NCBI GenBank assembly: GCA_003024785.1
Contig: PUQB01000830.1
Span: forward strand, 1-64,000
From: Selaginella tamariscina
Lineage: Eukaryota > Streptophyta > Lycopodiopsida > Selaginellales > Selaginellaceae
Direction: 5' to 3'
DNA length: 64,000 bases
Of the stretch, positions 25,445 through 37,259 are shown in pieces. Positions within the stretch are counted from its first letter, which is position 1. Each line of letters begins with the position of its first letter. The position numbers and the translations under genes were made by a program. The notes under the pieces are model-generated. The model ran no database searches. It saw only the letters and a list, made by a program, of their open reading frames with translations, and was not told where the DNA came from.

Positions 25445-26370
25445 CCTGCAGTAAACACATGCTGAGAGCGAGAGAGAGGGAGAAGTAATACGAGGTTATT
25501 TTTAAGTATTTCTATTAAGTCAAACTTATTATTATATAAATATAAAATTAAATCAAATTATCAAATGGATATAGTAATGATTTAAATCAAATTAATGAAT
25601 GAAATAAAGGTCTCATGAATTAATAGATTAATTAAATTATTTATTTATTTTAAAAACATCATTTAAATCATTAGTGATAAAGCATTTAAAATTTCATTAC
25701 TTTAAATTAAATGAACGAATTGAAATTAATATCCTTATTATTTAAACACTTTTTTAAAAGTGGAATTTTATAAATAAGTAGAATTTGAAGGTTAAATTAA
25801 AAATCTGTAAATTAAATAAATATGTAATAATATTATTGTAATGTGATTATATTTTTATACTTTAACAATTATTTTACTATAACTAAACTATAATGTCGTT
25901 TCTATACTAGTGTGTGTGTGTGTATATATATATTATACATATATAGTAATATAATTATATATTCATTTATAAGGACCTTTAACCCTTAAGGATTGTTGTA
26001 ATATTCATTTAAAATATCTTCTAAAGATAAATGTAGAGATTTCTGAAGAACAAACGGAACAATGGCTTCTTTAATAATAAATGAGTGTGTTTTCGAATAG
26101 CTTTTTGTTTAAGGTAAATATTTTCTGTAATACATAGTAAATTTTTAAATATGAATAATATATTTGAATAAATTTTTTAAGGAGTAAAACAAGAATTTCC
26201 CATTTCCTTAAAACAAGCATGAATGTATGTATATAAATAAACATGTTGATATTTAGGAATGCTGTGTACACTCATACCAAGTGCACAAAACAATAACGTA
26301 CTCCTGCGTACTTCTTGACTGGTTGAAGAAGTTGAGATCTTCTCTTGAGTAATTGTAAATTCATTTTTGT
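25445..26370. other. AT-rich, no gene seen
   Basis: Strongly AT-rich sequence without recognisable coding content; a short GT run lies near 25913. Confidence 0.5.
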
Positions 26371-26384
26371 GGGTTTTTTTTCTA

Positions 26385-27705
26385 TGCAGTGGAATGAGCA
26401 ATTACTCAAGGAAAGGTACTTAATACATAACACACGTATATATGGCATATTAGGTTGATGATGCAGATTCACATGATCAGCTTTGTAAGTCGTGTGTATG
26501 TCTGTATAGACGTGTTGTATACGTAATATGTATATACACATAATTAGTATGTATGTCAAGTAAACACATGCTTAAGTAATGTTTTTCTTAATAGGTATAC
26601 ACAAGGACCCGTTGGAAGTATCATACCCATTGCTACAGCATTGGTAGTGAAGCCGATGTGATTGTTTCTTTACTAATGGATGTGCTTAATGTATTCGACC
26701 TACTCACAGTTGCCCAAGTCATGAAAGCGCCTACTTTAAAGCGAGAAAGATTGTGTGAAGAATTCAAGGCATTGTTAAAGAACCACAATGCTTTTGTTGT
26801 GCACAGCAAGTATTGTCATTTTAAAATGTACTTACAAAAATAAATTTTTTATGGAATAATACAACTTTATATCTTTATGTCATATATAAGATTTTCTTGA
26901 CATATTAAAGTATTTAACATGCAGCTCCTCATCGGGGAAGACTGTGAAGCAATGCGAAGGACTCGAATGCTTGTGGTTGTAGTCCTCAAGTGAAAAGAGA
27001 GACGAGTGTGACGTTTATTCTTCAGAAATCTTTACATCTATTTTCAGAGGAGAACGTAAATGTTATGCGAGTGTTACGTATTGCCTTCCCAATATACGGT
27101 ATAATTAATAACGAGGTACCAACTCTGGTAGTGGATGATATAGATGAGGGCTCCGAGTCTGACTATGAGAATGTATTAACACTGCTGGTGGCTCTGGAGA
27201 TGTTGCAGAATTTGTATTCGTGATAAGTACGGCCGACATTCCTGCCTCTTCTCTCAGAAGGTGAGTTACACACACCATACACACGCACATATGTTGAGAC
27301 TCGAGAGAGAGATAACTGCATAACTGATTGTTGTGTGGAATCGACAAGACTGCTAATTGATTTTATTCGCTTTTACGTGGACTATCCTCCACCGGAGGAT
27401 AATAATAAATTTAACAGTGCATTTGAACAGTCAAATTAAACTAACTAATTTATGATCATTTTTATAACATATCCAGGCATGTTGGTGGCAACATGGAATT
27501 GTTGCGTGAGTATATAGAGGCCGGTTTTAGCGAGGAGAATGTTAGAGACGCATATAAAGAGATCTGCTACTACGAAATCGTGCTATCCGGACTGTTAGAC
27601 TTGAATATTGAGTGGTTGAGACAGTTTGTTTATGAGATTCTTGCTAGTGGAGATAATGCTGTCGACGTGCTTTTGTTCCACAAAAAAATCAAGAACAAGT
27701 AAGTC
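26385..27705 (+). other. Unrecognised exon-like segments
   Basis: Several open, codon-like stretches are bordered by AG and GT: 26595-26812 (WKYHTHCYSIGSEADVIVSL, LMDVLNVFDLLTVAQVMKAP), 26930-27230 (acidic, including VVDDIDEGSESDYENVL) and 27480-27702 (MELLREYIEAGFSEENVRDA then YKEICYYEIVLSGLLDLNIE, ending KKIKNK before GTAAGT). I recognise no family. Position and strand would allow one gene with the BIG-like exon, but sequence similarity does not show that. Confidence 0.4.
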
Positions 27706-28004
27706 TGTGTGCGTGTGAACATTACATCACAGTATACACATTGGCATGTGTGGAACCCGGGAAAGCTTCCCATATTTCAGATATCTTGCCTATATATAAC
27801 TGTGAATAGTTCTTTTGTAAATATATAATATGTAAACACAGGGATATGTTTCAATTATATAATGCATATGTAGAGAACGACATTTACACATGTAATATAT
27901 ATAAAACACTCACAGGGACACACACACACACACACACGTGAAGCCTCCACATGTATTATGTGCGTATATATGTGTGTGCATCATAGATATTGTATAGTTA
28001 TATA

Positions 28005-29005
28005 TTCACTTTCAGAGACGAATATCTCCGGGTTAACTCAAGGCAGTTTTCAAAATGAACTTGGAGATGAAAGTGCCTGTAATTTCTTCAGGCATGCGAG
28101 AAGCACTTCAGGATCTGGTGGTCACAGGTGTCCTCTCTCTCACTCACACACACACACACACACACCACACAGTAGATTTTTAAAAATTTCATGATCATGT
28201 ACTTGTATGTCTGTGTTTATGTGTAATACATTGTGGTAAGTATTATTCATTATAGTGTTGTGTGCATGACTTCTTACGTACTTCTATATATATAATGTGT
28301 GTGCGTGTAGGTATAGGTGTGGGGCATATATGCATATGGATAAGTGTATGTATAGAATGCGTGGATGAGATTATATGCATATTATTCTGTATGGTTGTAT
28401 TGCATAAATTACGTCTTTATTTGTGGCATATCTGCACATATTTGTACTCTTTATCTAATATAAATCCGATGGCTGATAGATGTGGAAGTGAAAGGAAACG
28501 TTAAGCCTTCCGTAGATGGGAATAGCAGGACAGAGGTGGGCTGTGTGTGTGTGTGTGTTCAGGACGTAGTTTGACGATATGTTTGTGTATTTGGCGTGGG
28601 CAGAAGGAAGTGTGCATGACGTTCAGGGTGATTCACCAGATACAGGTTTGTAGACACGCGTATCTGTAATTTTTAATCATCTGCATTATTAATTATTAAT
28701 GTATGGTTTTCTACGAACCTACTGACTTTACGATGCAGAAGGGAAAAGAAACATTAAGTATGAGAAGAGCAATGAAGAATGCATGAATGGAACCGAGGTG
28801 GGCTTTATTGTGTGTGCGCGCGCGCGCGCGTGTGTGAACATATATGTAATAAAAACGCATTATTGCATGTGTATATAACAAACATATCTGTCAAACTACG
28901 CTTATATAAACTTTTGTAAAGTGGTTTTCTGTGTTAGTGAAAAGCCGGTTCAGCTAGAAGGAAGTGTCCTTGACGATCAGGGTGATTCACCAGACACAGG
29001 TATGC
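28005..29005 (+). other. Unrecognised small exons, with a duplicated pair
   Basis: Short plus-strand segments between CA/GT-rich introns: 28013-28129 (ETNISGLTQGSFQNELGDES), 28480-28536, 28605-28645 (EGSVHDVQGDSPDT), 28739-28797 (EGKRNIKYEKSNEECMNGTE) and 28958-29000 (EGSVLDDQGDSPDT). The third and fifth are near-identical, suggesting tandem duplication of an exon block of about 350 bp. Family unknown. Confidence 0.4.
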
Positions 29006-29226
29006 AGACACGCGTAGCACGCACACATAGACATACGCAGGCATGCACACATCCACAATACTTAATTATTTATTGCGGGTTTTCTCAGGTTGGACTGGTT
29101 CGTGAATGCGAGATATACTTCCACTCTCACCGTGCAATGTTTTGCTTAGTTTAGTTTTGCATAGCGAGAGTACTTAACTACCACTTAGGTAGTTGTATAT
29201 GTATGGCGACGTTTCTTTCTCCACAG

Positions 29227-29281
<55 letters not shown>

Positions 29282-29339
29282 AGAGAGAGAGACGCATTAC
29301 AATGGTTTATATATCAAATAACTAGACACGTTTTTTCAT

Positions 29340-30124
29340 TTTCTGATTGATGTTAGCCAGTAGAATCTTGGCACATTCTTTGGCAGCACCTGATGCAAAG
29401 CCATATCTTCCCCCTTTCAAATGCTGAAATATTGATATGAGATTGGGCCACTGGCTCAAGAAAACTTGATAGCAGTACTTCACATACTCTGGTTCAGGAC
29501 TGTGTTAAAGTATACGTCGCGATAGAAGAAATATGACTTGAATGCACGTTCACTCAGACCATCCTCTCCTGCTTCAAGCATTCTTTCAAGGAGCTCCTTT
29601 TGTTTCTCATAACCAAAAGTATCTTCTTCTCCAAATGACACCCGCCCAAAACCGGCTCTCCCGTATCTACTCATCATCTCCGACATAAACTCTTCCTTTG
29701 CATCTGTAGACATAGTGTGTGTGTGTGTGTGTGTGTGTAAAGTCTTACCTTGTAGAGAGCTTTTCAGAACCAAGGAGCTCTCCAATTTCTCAAGCTCCTC
29801 TTCACCAAAGAAATCGTATGTAGCACTAGCCTCCTGCACATCCACTTTGAAGTGAGAGCACACATCTCCACCAGAGCATCTCTAGGAACGCTTGTAAGGC
29901 TGTACTTGAAGTTGTCTAGTATGGCCTTGCCCCTCATCACAAATTTAACATCTGGAAAGCCATTGAGAAACTCAAGCTTTTCTGCTTTCTAGAGGAAACC
30001 GTCCGTCATGACTATGGTCTTTTCCCCAGTTTGATGTCTATATCTTGCACTTGCCTCTCTCAACAAGTCAAAAATGTCGTATTCTGCATCACTACTGGTA
30101 AGCATATATTTCTATAATATTTGT

Positions 30125-30173
<49 letters not shown>

Positions 30174-30790
30174 CTTACCTCGGAAAAGCCTTCCCAGATG
30201 AATATCCTTGTAAAAGCAACCTAAGGCCTCCGTCAAACCGTCTTTGAAGTTCTCGAGGTCTTTATTTCTGCACGAGACGCATATCATCCCAGAACCTGCT
30301 AGTCTCCTTATTACCTTTGCAAGGTCAGTGGGCCAAGCCCATAACTGTATTAAACAAAATCCTGAGATTTATATTATTACAAATACTTATACTCACTATG
30401 ATCCGTTGTTGATAAACCACGTCGTCCGGATGCTCTCTTATCTTCTGTAGAAACTCTCCTGCCTGCTTAACGAGGTGATTGTAAGTCCAAGGTCTCTTTT
30501 CTTGCAACAGTATGGTTTCTTGCGAGAGTTCTGGCTGAAAGTCTGTTGCGATAGCATCAAAGGCGCTAGACTTTAAGAGTGATTTGTGCACACTCATAAG
30601 CAGTTGTTAAACCAATTGCTACTGGAATAAGCTTTATCTGTCACCATGTAATATTATAACACGAGCACACACAAGCTTACTTACCACACACACACTTACT
30701 GCTAAAGAAGCCGCTACAACAGTCTTTCTGGATCTCAATTTGATCATAGGTTGAGAAGATCGAAGCCTCCATTCTGAACTCTGTAAACCT
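29340..30790 (-). CDS. Unrecognised multi-exon protein, possibly organelle-targeted
   Basis: The minus-strand exons give a consistent protein. A basic N-terminus (SSEWRLRSSQPMIKLRSRKT, near 30715-30780) could be a transit peptide. Then come SSAFDAIATDFQPELSQET and QEKRPWTYNHLVKQAGEFLQ (30400-30597), LAKVIRRLAGSGMICVSCRN (30240-30320), KTIVMTDGF-like (about 30010-30040), LEFLNGFPDVKFVMRGKAIL (about 29925-29985), FFGEEELEKLESSLVLKSSL (29760-29820), SEMMSRYGRAGFGRVSFGEE (about 29625-29690) and a C-terminus near 29340-29450 (GGRYGFASGAAKECAKILLA). Introns carry GT/GA microsatellites (29714-29738, 30122-30172). I cannot name the family. One or two frame breaks occur. Confidence 0.55.
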
Positions 30791-31055
30791 AATGACTTAA
30801 TATACACTGAAGAATATTCTTTTATCGAATAAGAATAATTATGGCGTAGGACATAGAAATATACGTAAATATTGATGATATTATTGATGAAAGATACATA
30901 ATTTGGCATGTATATGTTTCTTTAAATACATATTATTTCTTTGAGTTTTATATTATTAATTAATTAAGGTTATTTTATTATGGTTAATATAAAAGTGATT
31001 GTGTGCGAGCTAGAATATTCACTAAAATATTCATTAATATTCACTAGAATATTCA

Positions 31056-31954
31056 TGAGCCATCGTGAGCCGTGATCGTGTTTCGTGGTCGGGTTTTTGG
31101 AATCTGAGGCTCATGTTTGTGTTCCATGTTCGTGTTAATAACTATGTGGCGTGATAATCCACATCATGGAAGGCAGTGTCACATGAAGATGTGACACTGG
31201 GCTAGATGTCACATAATACAATGCCCAGGGAATGCCCTTTGGGGTTATGTCATGGGTTTGTTACCAAGGGTTGGATACTCTAGTAAACAAGGATGCTTGT
31301 GCTCGCACTAACGTGTTAAGCCTTGGACATCTGCTCAAGGGAGGTTAGATTTCATAATTAGGTGTGCTTAGGCACACTTGGTTAGGGGAGTGTTCTCCTT
31401 GGAATTTAGGGTTAAAACAACTTAAGCTTATTAGCATGAGCCCTTTTGTGAGGCACTCGCAAGGTCACGTACTTAAGATTATCCAAACCTAACCTTAAGG
31501 AGTTTGCTTAGCAGAATACTCGTGTTCGCTTACACACCACTTGTGTCCTCACTAAGTACTAGCCCTAGGTCTAGGGTATGACTTGGCCACTCAAAACTCT
31601 TAGGGTTAATTGTGATTTAGAGTACCCCTATCGCCCTAAAGGGTTCTACTCCCGGATAAGGTGATTCCAAGGGGTAAGTGGACAATGCCTTAACTCTATT
31701 ATGAGGGTATGTGTGAAACACATAGGGTTAGGACATGACCTTGTTTAGGTCTACTGGTAAAGTGTTATCCTTTAGGGTTTGGGGATGATTATTTTAGGGG
31801 ACTTAGGGTAGGACTCTAAATCTTCTCCTTAATTGGGCATCTGAGTCAGATTCTTGAGGTCATCTTGGAAGACTTAGTGTTTTTCACACATGATGATGAT
31901 GTCGAATAACCACTTGACAGCCACGTGTTAGCCTTTTGAGTTAAAACTCTAACA
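31056..31954 (+). mobile_element. Solo LTR with target-site duplication
   Basis: An 899-bp segment starts TGAGCC and ends CTAACA, flanked by the direct repeat ATTCA at 31051-31055 and 31955-31959. Its last bases (AAAACTCTAACA) match the end of the gypsy LTR above (AAACTCTGACA in element orientation), and its size is close to the 912-bp LTR. No internal retroelement sequence is next to it. A related but different LTR family member left by LTR-LTR recombination is the simplest reading. Confidence 0.7.
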
Positions 31955-31959
31955 ATTCA

Positions 31960-32690
31960 AGTTGTATCATGGTTATAATTATTATTGATGAAATCTTTGG
32001 TCAACAGGAGTAATGTTATGTTGGATTTAGTGCAACCCTTGTCGTGGATAAGATTTTCATTTTCAAGTTTATACTTAAATTATTTTATTCAGTTGTTTAA
32101 GGCGATGTTGTTTCAGAAGTCCCCTTAACTAAGCATGTGTACTCCCACTCATTTTCTTGAAGTAACCTATCCTTATTTTACAATATCATGTGTGTGAACA
32201 TGACACAAAACTGTATGAAATGGAACTATATGTGTGTAGTATGTCTATCTCTGATTTTAACAAGGTGGTCGTAAATGTGTATTTTTGTCATATCTATTGT
32301 AACAGAAACACACACAACCTCTTTATACACATACTTGTTACATATATACACGTCCCTTACAAAACTTTGCTATGTAGAAGCCATTCTATTTTTATATATA
32401 ACATGCACGCACGCACATTATATTGAAGTCTTTGTTTACATATTTGTGTGTTCATATTGAGTTTTAAAAATATTTAAACTAACAAAAAAAAATTTAAATA
32501 AAAGTCATTCCATTCCACCGATGTCATAGTTTTGCAGACATAAATAAAACAACACCTCCCTCCTTCCTTCCCTCCCTCCTTCCCTCCCCCCTCTTTCTCT
32601 CTATATATGCGAAGCTCTAGTGAGAGGTCAAGCTCAAGGTCATCCTTGTTGAACTTTTCCAACATATGTGTTGTAATGGATTAAGATATA
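31960..32690. other. AT-rich, no gene seen
   Basis: No recognisable coding sequence. A CCTT/CCCT-rich tract lies at 32555-32605. Confidence 0.5.
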
Positions 32691-32693
32691 ACA

Positions 32694-32890
32694 TTATGTA
32701 GGATGATAGGTGTATATTGCCAACACAGACAATTTGAGTTTGCACTACACATGTTTTACAAGATGCAAGAGAATGAAGTGGTGCCTACAAAGGTTACATA
32801 TGTAACAATCCTTAATGCGTGTGTGTACCTACTCGAGTTTTTAGAGCATGGAATGGAAATTCACCTTCAGATTCTGAAGAGGGGATGTGT
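32694..32890 (+). pseudogene. PPR protein fragment
   Basis: An open frame encodes MIGVYCQHRQFEFALHMFYK and MQENEVVPTKVTYVTILNAC, then LEHGMEIHLQILKRG. This is a clear pentatricopeptide pair of the L/S type (A-L-F-M ... P-VT-LNAC ... G-IH). A GT/GA microsatellite interrupts it after 32888. PPR proteins bind organelle RNA. Only about two repeats remain. Confidence 0.75.
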
Positions 32891-33074
32891 GTGTGTGAGA
32901 GAGAGAGAAAGAGTATGTAGTCAAAGAAATAATATTTATATATATACCTTGTGCTCTTAGAAATTATGACACAATCATTTAAACAACCTTGATGGAAGCC
33001 CATTTGCATGCAGAGGGCTAAAGAGAAAGAAATAAATGTTAAAGGCACACCAATATAAACACACAAATCCACAC

Positions 33075-33270
33075 ATACTACTCATTCTTAAGAGTTTGTC
33101 TCATCATCTCTGAACTCTATTCTGAAAATTCATCCTCCTTAAGAACCTCTTCTTCTTCTTTGGTAAGTCCTGCACCAATAGCAACACTAGTGCCATACAT
33201 AGCTGCAAACTCAAACTCTTCTAGTCTCTTTTTCATGTTAAGAAGATGTTGCCATTATGCTTTTAGTTTC
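33075..33270 (-). other. Possible exon fragment, unrecognised
   Basis: The minus strand reads MKKRLEEFEFAAMYGTSVAI then GAGLTKEEEEVLKEDEFSE before a stop. Codon use looks protein-like and no simple repeat explains it, but no family is recognised. Confidence 0.3.
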
Positions 33271-33399
33271 AGGTTGTTGATGTCAACCTCCAAGCAAATT
33301 CGTTCATTCTTCTTTACTCTGTCCACTAGGATGATGGTTGCTCTAAATGAACACTTCTTTATTGTATTGCCAACCAACTATTATGTTTGAATAAAGCTC

Positions 33400-34100
33400 C
33401 ACAAAACCAATTCTACTTAGCAGTTGTTATAGAAATTGGTTAGCTAAGCACACAAATTGCTAATCTTTGTAGCTCAGAAACTTCAAACCAAAAATCTCAC
33501 ACCTTTTAAGCACATATTATGTTGTTTAGCGAAGCTTCTTTACGTTGCAATTGCCCCATAACAATATTTCAATCATCTGTGAAATCAATTTCATACTCAA
33601 CGTATTGTCAGTGCTATCCACATAATTAAGCCAACCGTGCATAGCCTTAACATCAGAACTTTCATCATCCTGAGGATGTAACAAATGAGTAGTTGACTAA
33701 AGGCAATTGTGCATACAATACATGTATTAAAAATGTATCTTCCCCTCTATCACACACAAATGCGCACAGGCACGCTTAAAAGTTGTGACATCATTAACAA
33801 CTCTCTTTTCAATGTAATTTTGTGCTCTTCCTCTCTCTCACACACACACTGATCCCACACTAAAGTGGTGGTTATCCTACATACGAACACAATGGTTTGT
33901 ATGATAAAAATCAAAGTATTTATTATTTAGACACATACACACACATTACAAGCTTCTAAATATTAATTCTCTCCAACTGAGTTTAGTTCTAAGGGAATAT
34001 TGGGATTATTAGCTTATTGTGGCATCAAAGAATAATGTAAAACTAAATAAAAACAATGATATTATATATATGAAAATGAAAATAACGTTTATTCACAAAT
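33400..34100. other. No gene; 3' flank shared with SCPL loci
   Basis: The stretch near 33965-34060 ('ctctccaactgagt', 'caaagaataatgtaaaac') is the reverse complement of sequence just downstream of the SCPL gene (about 17045-17140) and recurs at 37850-37915. Confidence 0.6.
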
Positions 34101-34287
34101 TGTTAAAACTTGGGATTTACGATGGAGTTAGATACTTAGGCAGAGTTTGACCATTAAGAAAAAGCTTGAAAGAGTTGCAATCCTTCTTTGGGTCTTGAAG
34201 AAGGCACCATATGCCCATACTGTCACAAATGTCAATCCTTTATACACTTGACTCCATCCTGCTACCTGTAAATATATAATATTAACA

Positions 34288-34309
34288 ATAATCTCTCTCT
34301 CTCTCTCTC

Positions 34310-34341
<32 letters not shown>

Positions 34342-34745
34342 AGGTTTCTCTCTTCCTCTTTTCACACACACATACAAGCTTCTCTCTCTCTCTTTCACAC
34401 ACACACACACAAGGTCTCCGCTCTCTTTCACGCACACACACACACACACAAAGTCTCTCTCTCCTCTCTTTCACACACACATACAAGGTTTGTCTATCAC
34501 ACACAACACACTCACACAAGGTCTCTCTCTTCCTCTCTTTCACACACACATACAAGGTTTGTCTCTCTCTCTCTCTCACACACACACTCTTCCTCTCTTT
34601 CACACACACATACAAGGTTTGTCTCTCTCTCTCTCTCTCACACACACTCTTCCTCTCTTTCACACACACGTGTCTCTCGCTCACTCACACAAGGTGTCTC
34701 TCATAGAAGGTTTCCCTCTCTCCCTCTCTCTCACACATGCACTTC
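34288..34745. repeat. Compound CT/CA microsatellite
   Basis: Repeats of (CT)n(CA)n with 'catacaaggtttgtct' units (for example 34490, 34551, 34611). Arg/Glu/Cys-rich or Ser/His/Thr-rich open frames over it are artefacts. Confidence 0.9.
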
Positions 34746-34756
34746 TCTCTCTATAT

Positions 34757-35830
34757 ATTCAACAAGGCGATATCTTGGTCTTGTACACATATCTCATCGA
34801 ACACGCCCCTCACGTTCTCTAGACACCCATTATGTGCATATGCTGCTAACATAACTGTGTGACACACGTTGTGTTCCGGCATCCTCCCGAACAGAAGTAT
34901 GATCTTGTCGAGATCCCTACCCTGAGCATACGCAGAGCATCGAGGTCCACGACACTATATTGTGCTCCTGCATGTCGTCGAATACTCTTTGCTCGTCGCA
35001 AACTCCGCACCGACGGCATATCCGAAACCATTGCAGAGCACGCGATGAGGTTGTGTTCCGGCATCGAGTCGAACACGTCCTTTGCCATCTCAAGCTCCCC
35101 GTTGTCTGCGTAGGCAACCATGATAATAGTCAGCACCACGAGGTTCCACTCCGGCATCCTATCGAGTGCCGCTCTTGCAAGTTCCAGATGCCCCGTCTGG
35201 GAGTACGCCGAAACAACAGTGGTCCACGACATGAGAATCCCAACGAAGACGCAGTTCATGTTATGCAACCGATTGAGGTCCGTGTACAACCCCAACATGG
35301 AGTTCCATGCAATCAAGCATCTCTCCGGCATCGTCTCGTAGATCTCTTCCGCCTCCATAGACAACCACACTCTGCATATGCCGAGAGCATGGCAGTCCAC
35401 GAGATTAAGTCTCTCTCCGGCATCCGATCGAAGAGAGTCTTCGCTTCAAAGAGGTAACCATTCTGTGAATATGCATCATCGCAGTGCATGAAACCAAGTC
35501 CCAGTCCGGCATCCTACTAAACAACTGCTTAGCCTCGTAAATTGCCCAGCTTGGGCATATGCAGTAAGCATCAGAGTCCAGGAGAATAAGTTCCTCTCTT
35601 GCATTAAGTAGCTTCCCTGTTGCTACATGCAGCCAGCATTGAGTTCCAGGAAACCAAGTCGGCTTCCGGCATCCGATCGAACACATCCTTGGCTTGCTCG
35701 ATATCCCCCATCTGGGCATATGCAGAAAGCAACGAAGTCCACGATACGAGGTTCCTGTGTGGCATGTCATCGAATACCTGACTCAATATCCCCATTCCGG
35801 GCATATGCAGTGAGCATCAATGTCCAAGGA
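34757..35830 (-). pseudogene. PPR repeat block, frameshifted
   Basis: About ten pentatricopeptide repeats, many 31 residues long, for example FDDMPHRNLVSWTSLLSAYA, QMGDIEQAKDVFDRMPEADL, VSWNSMLAACSN, FDSMPEHNLIACSAMV and RMPEHNVCHTVMLAAYAHNG. It ends ...DQDIALLNI before TAG near 34756. Frame changes occur at least four times, and no start codon with a targeting peptide is seen. Long runs of 31-residue S-type repeats are typical of early-diverging land plants. DYW or E domains are absent. Confidence 0.85.
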
Positions 35831-36504
35831 GGGAGAGGAGAGGGAGGGAAAGAGACTTACAGCGAACCCTTTAAAGTTGATATATGAGTTAGGACGATTG
35901 AGACAACCAAAGTTGGGATATAGTGCCTTGCATATATAGATATGTATATGTATATAAAAATTATATGATACCTGCATAAGTCATTTAAGATTTTCTTTGG
36001 AACCAACGCCCGCGAAAGATTTCAGGAATATTATGTTTTTTCTTATATATATAAAATAATAACTAAATATTTTTAAATATTTAAGTTCAACTATTTAAAT
36101 AATATCACCTTTTGTCCGCGAGTACTCGTTTATAATCCGGCCCGTCCCATTCTTGTTAACACGGAAAAGGACCGAGTTCACTTATAAGTCCATACCCAAA
36201 CAGATGAACACCAGGACCTGCAAAAAAAAGAGCATCATACACACATGCGCACACACACACACACATTTCTCCCTTCTCTCTCGCACACACACTTTTTCCT
36301 TCTTTCTCTCAAAGACACAGACATAGTTTAACCATAGAACAACGGGCAAGGGAATGGACAGCCAGCACGACCTTCCTCGTGGTTGACTGGAATTGACCAG
36401 CATACTGCATGAAGTTGACCAAAAACGCTGATTAGATCATCATTACGCGCTTATGCAGAACTCACAAGAAACAGAACTCTATTTTATTAGTCCCTAATTA
36501 AACC

Positions 36505-36665
36505 TTAAGTTGTAATAAATAATCCAAAATTAATTATAGATGGAGAAATATACCAGCATATTCTTTTACACACACAATCTTTTAGTTGCCGAACATTATC
36601 AGGTTTAAGGCTAAGTATCTGCTTTGTAACATCGAACCCATCATAGAAATTGCAGTTTCCACACT
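36505..36665 (-). other. Possible exon, unrecognised
   Basis: The minus strand encodes NCNFYDGFDVTKQILSLKPD then NVRQLKDCVCK in a stretch with balanced codon use, just next to the DSE1 fragment on the other strand. No family recognised; it may be chance. Confidence 0.25.
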
Positions 36666-37245
36666 GAACCTGGTAAGTTACATATATGTACATACATATA
36701 TTACAGAACATATCGTCTACATATGTGTATATATTTGCAAAAGTTCCTTCTCTTTTGATGGTTTAAAGAGTTTGGTCGGTTAGTGCGCGTTGGATGCATC
36801 TTGCCAAGGTGGCATCTCTGGAGTTGCTGACATCTTATTCAATATTAATAATACCCAGGTATCAACCATTGATGAGTGCATAATGCAGTACTATAAGATC
36901 GATTATTTCTGTTACCTGTGCATATACATATACATATACATACAAACACACACACACACACATAGAGAAGAGGGGGGGCGGAGGGAGGGAGATGTACATA
37001 TAACATAACATGTATATAAATAATATCTTTACAGAACACATTTACATCAGTAAAAGAAATATACAGGTGGATGGGACAACAGGTAAACTTAACTATATAC
37101 ATATATAAATGTATTTGTAAGTACAAGAAGAGTATATTCATGTCTTTATCATTATTTATTTTAAATAAAACTAAGTAATCTCTAAGGTCAAGGGATACCA
37201 CTTGCTATACTAAAATATCACTCCGACTCGGTAAATATTTTAAAT
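36660..37245 (+). pseudogene. DSE1-type WD40 fragment (middle to C-terminus)
   Basis: Plus-strand remnants equal to the minus-strand DSE1 copies: 36660-36670 (FHTEP-like exon end), 36755-36855 (FDGLK ... LDASCQGGISGVAD ... NINNTQ), 37034-37080 (NTFTSVKEIYR then a jump to GGWG-like sequence, with about 55 bp holding IGDVSIRPDGKI lost) and 37195-37235 (IPLAILKYHSD). The intron between them has a CA run at 36948-36962. Confidence 0.7.
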
Positions 37246-37259
37246 AGTATTCAAGCCTA

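Larger units (their letters stand above)
34110..36420 (-). pseudogene. SCPL pseudogene with a PPR block inside it
   Basis: Minus-strand remnants follow the SCPL exon order: 36330-36415 (VNSSQPRGR, equivalent to [11 protein letters not shown]), 36135-36225 (GPGVHLFGYGLISELGPFRV, oxyanion region, with the usual Cys-Ser-Ser changed), 35870-35935 (HYIPTL then YINFKGFA), and the last exon at 34125-34260 (YKGLTFV ... [11 protein letters not shown]). The nucleophile exon is reduced to a trace near 35960-36010. A run of PPR repeats (34757-35830) lies between the fourth exon and the last one, in place of the IGNA, YLNR and SGD exons. A CT/CA microsatellite at 34288-34745 also lies there. Confidence 0.7.

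Noticed and set aside
32555..32605. Possible promoter CT-rich patch before the PPR fragment
   Set aside because: A plain CCTT/CCCT simple repeat; the PPR fragment has no start or intact gene.
34262..34822. Long Cys/Arg/Glu-rich and Ser/His/Leu-rich frames
   Set aside because: The same microsatellite effect; no start context or domain.
34960..35457. 165-residue plus-strand open frame
   Set aside because: It is antisense to PPR repeats on the minus strand.
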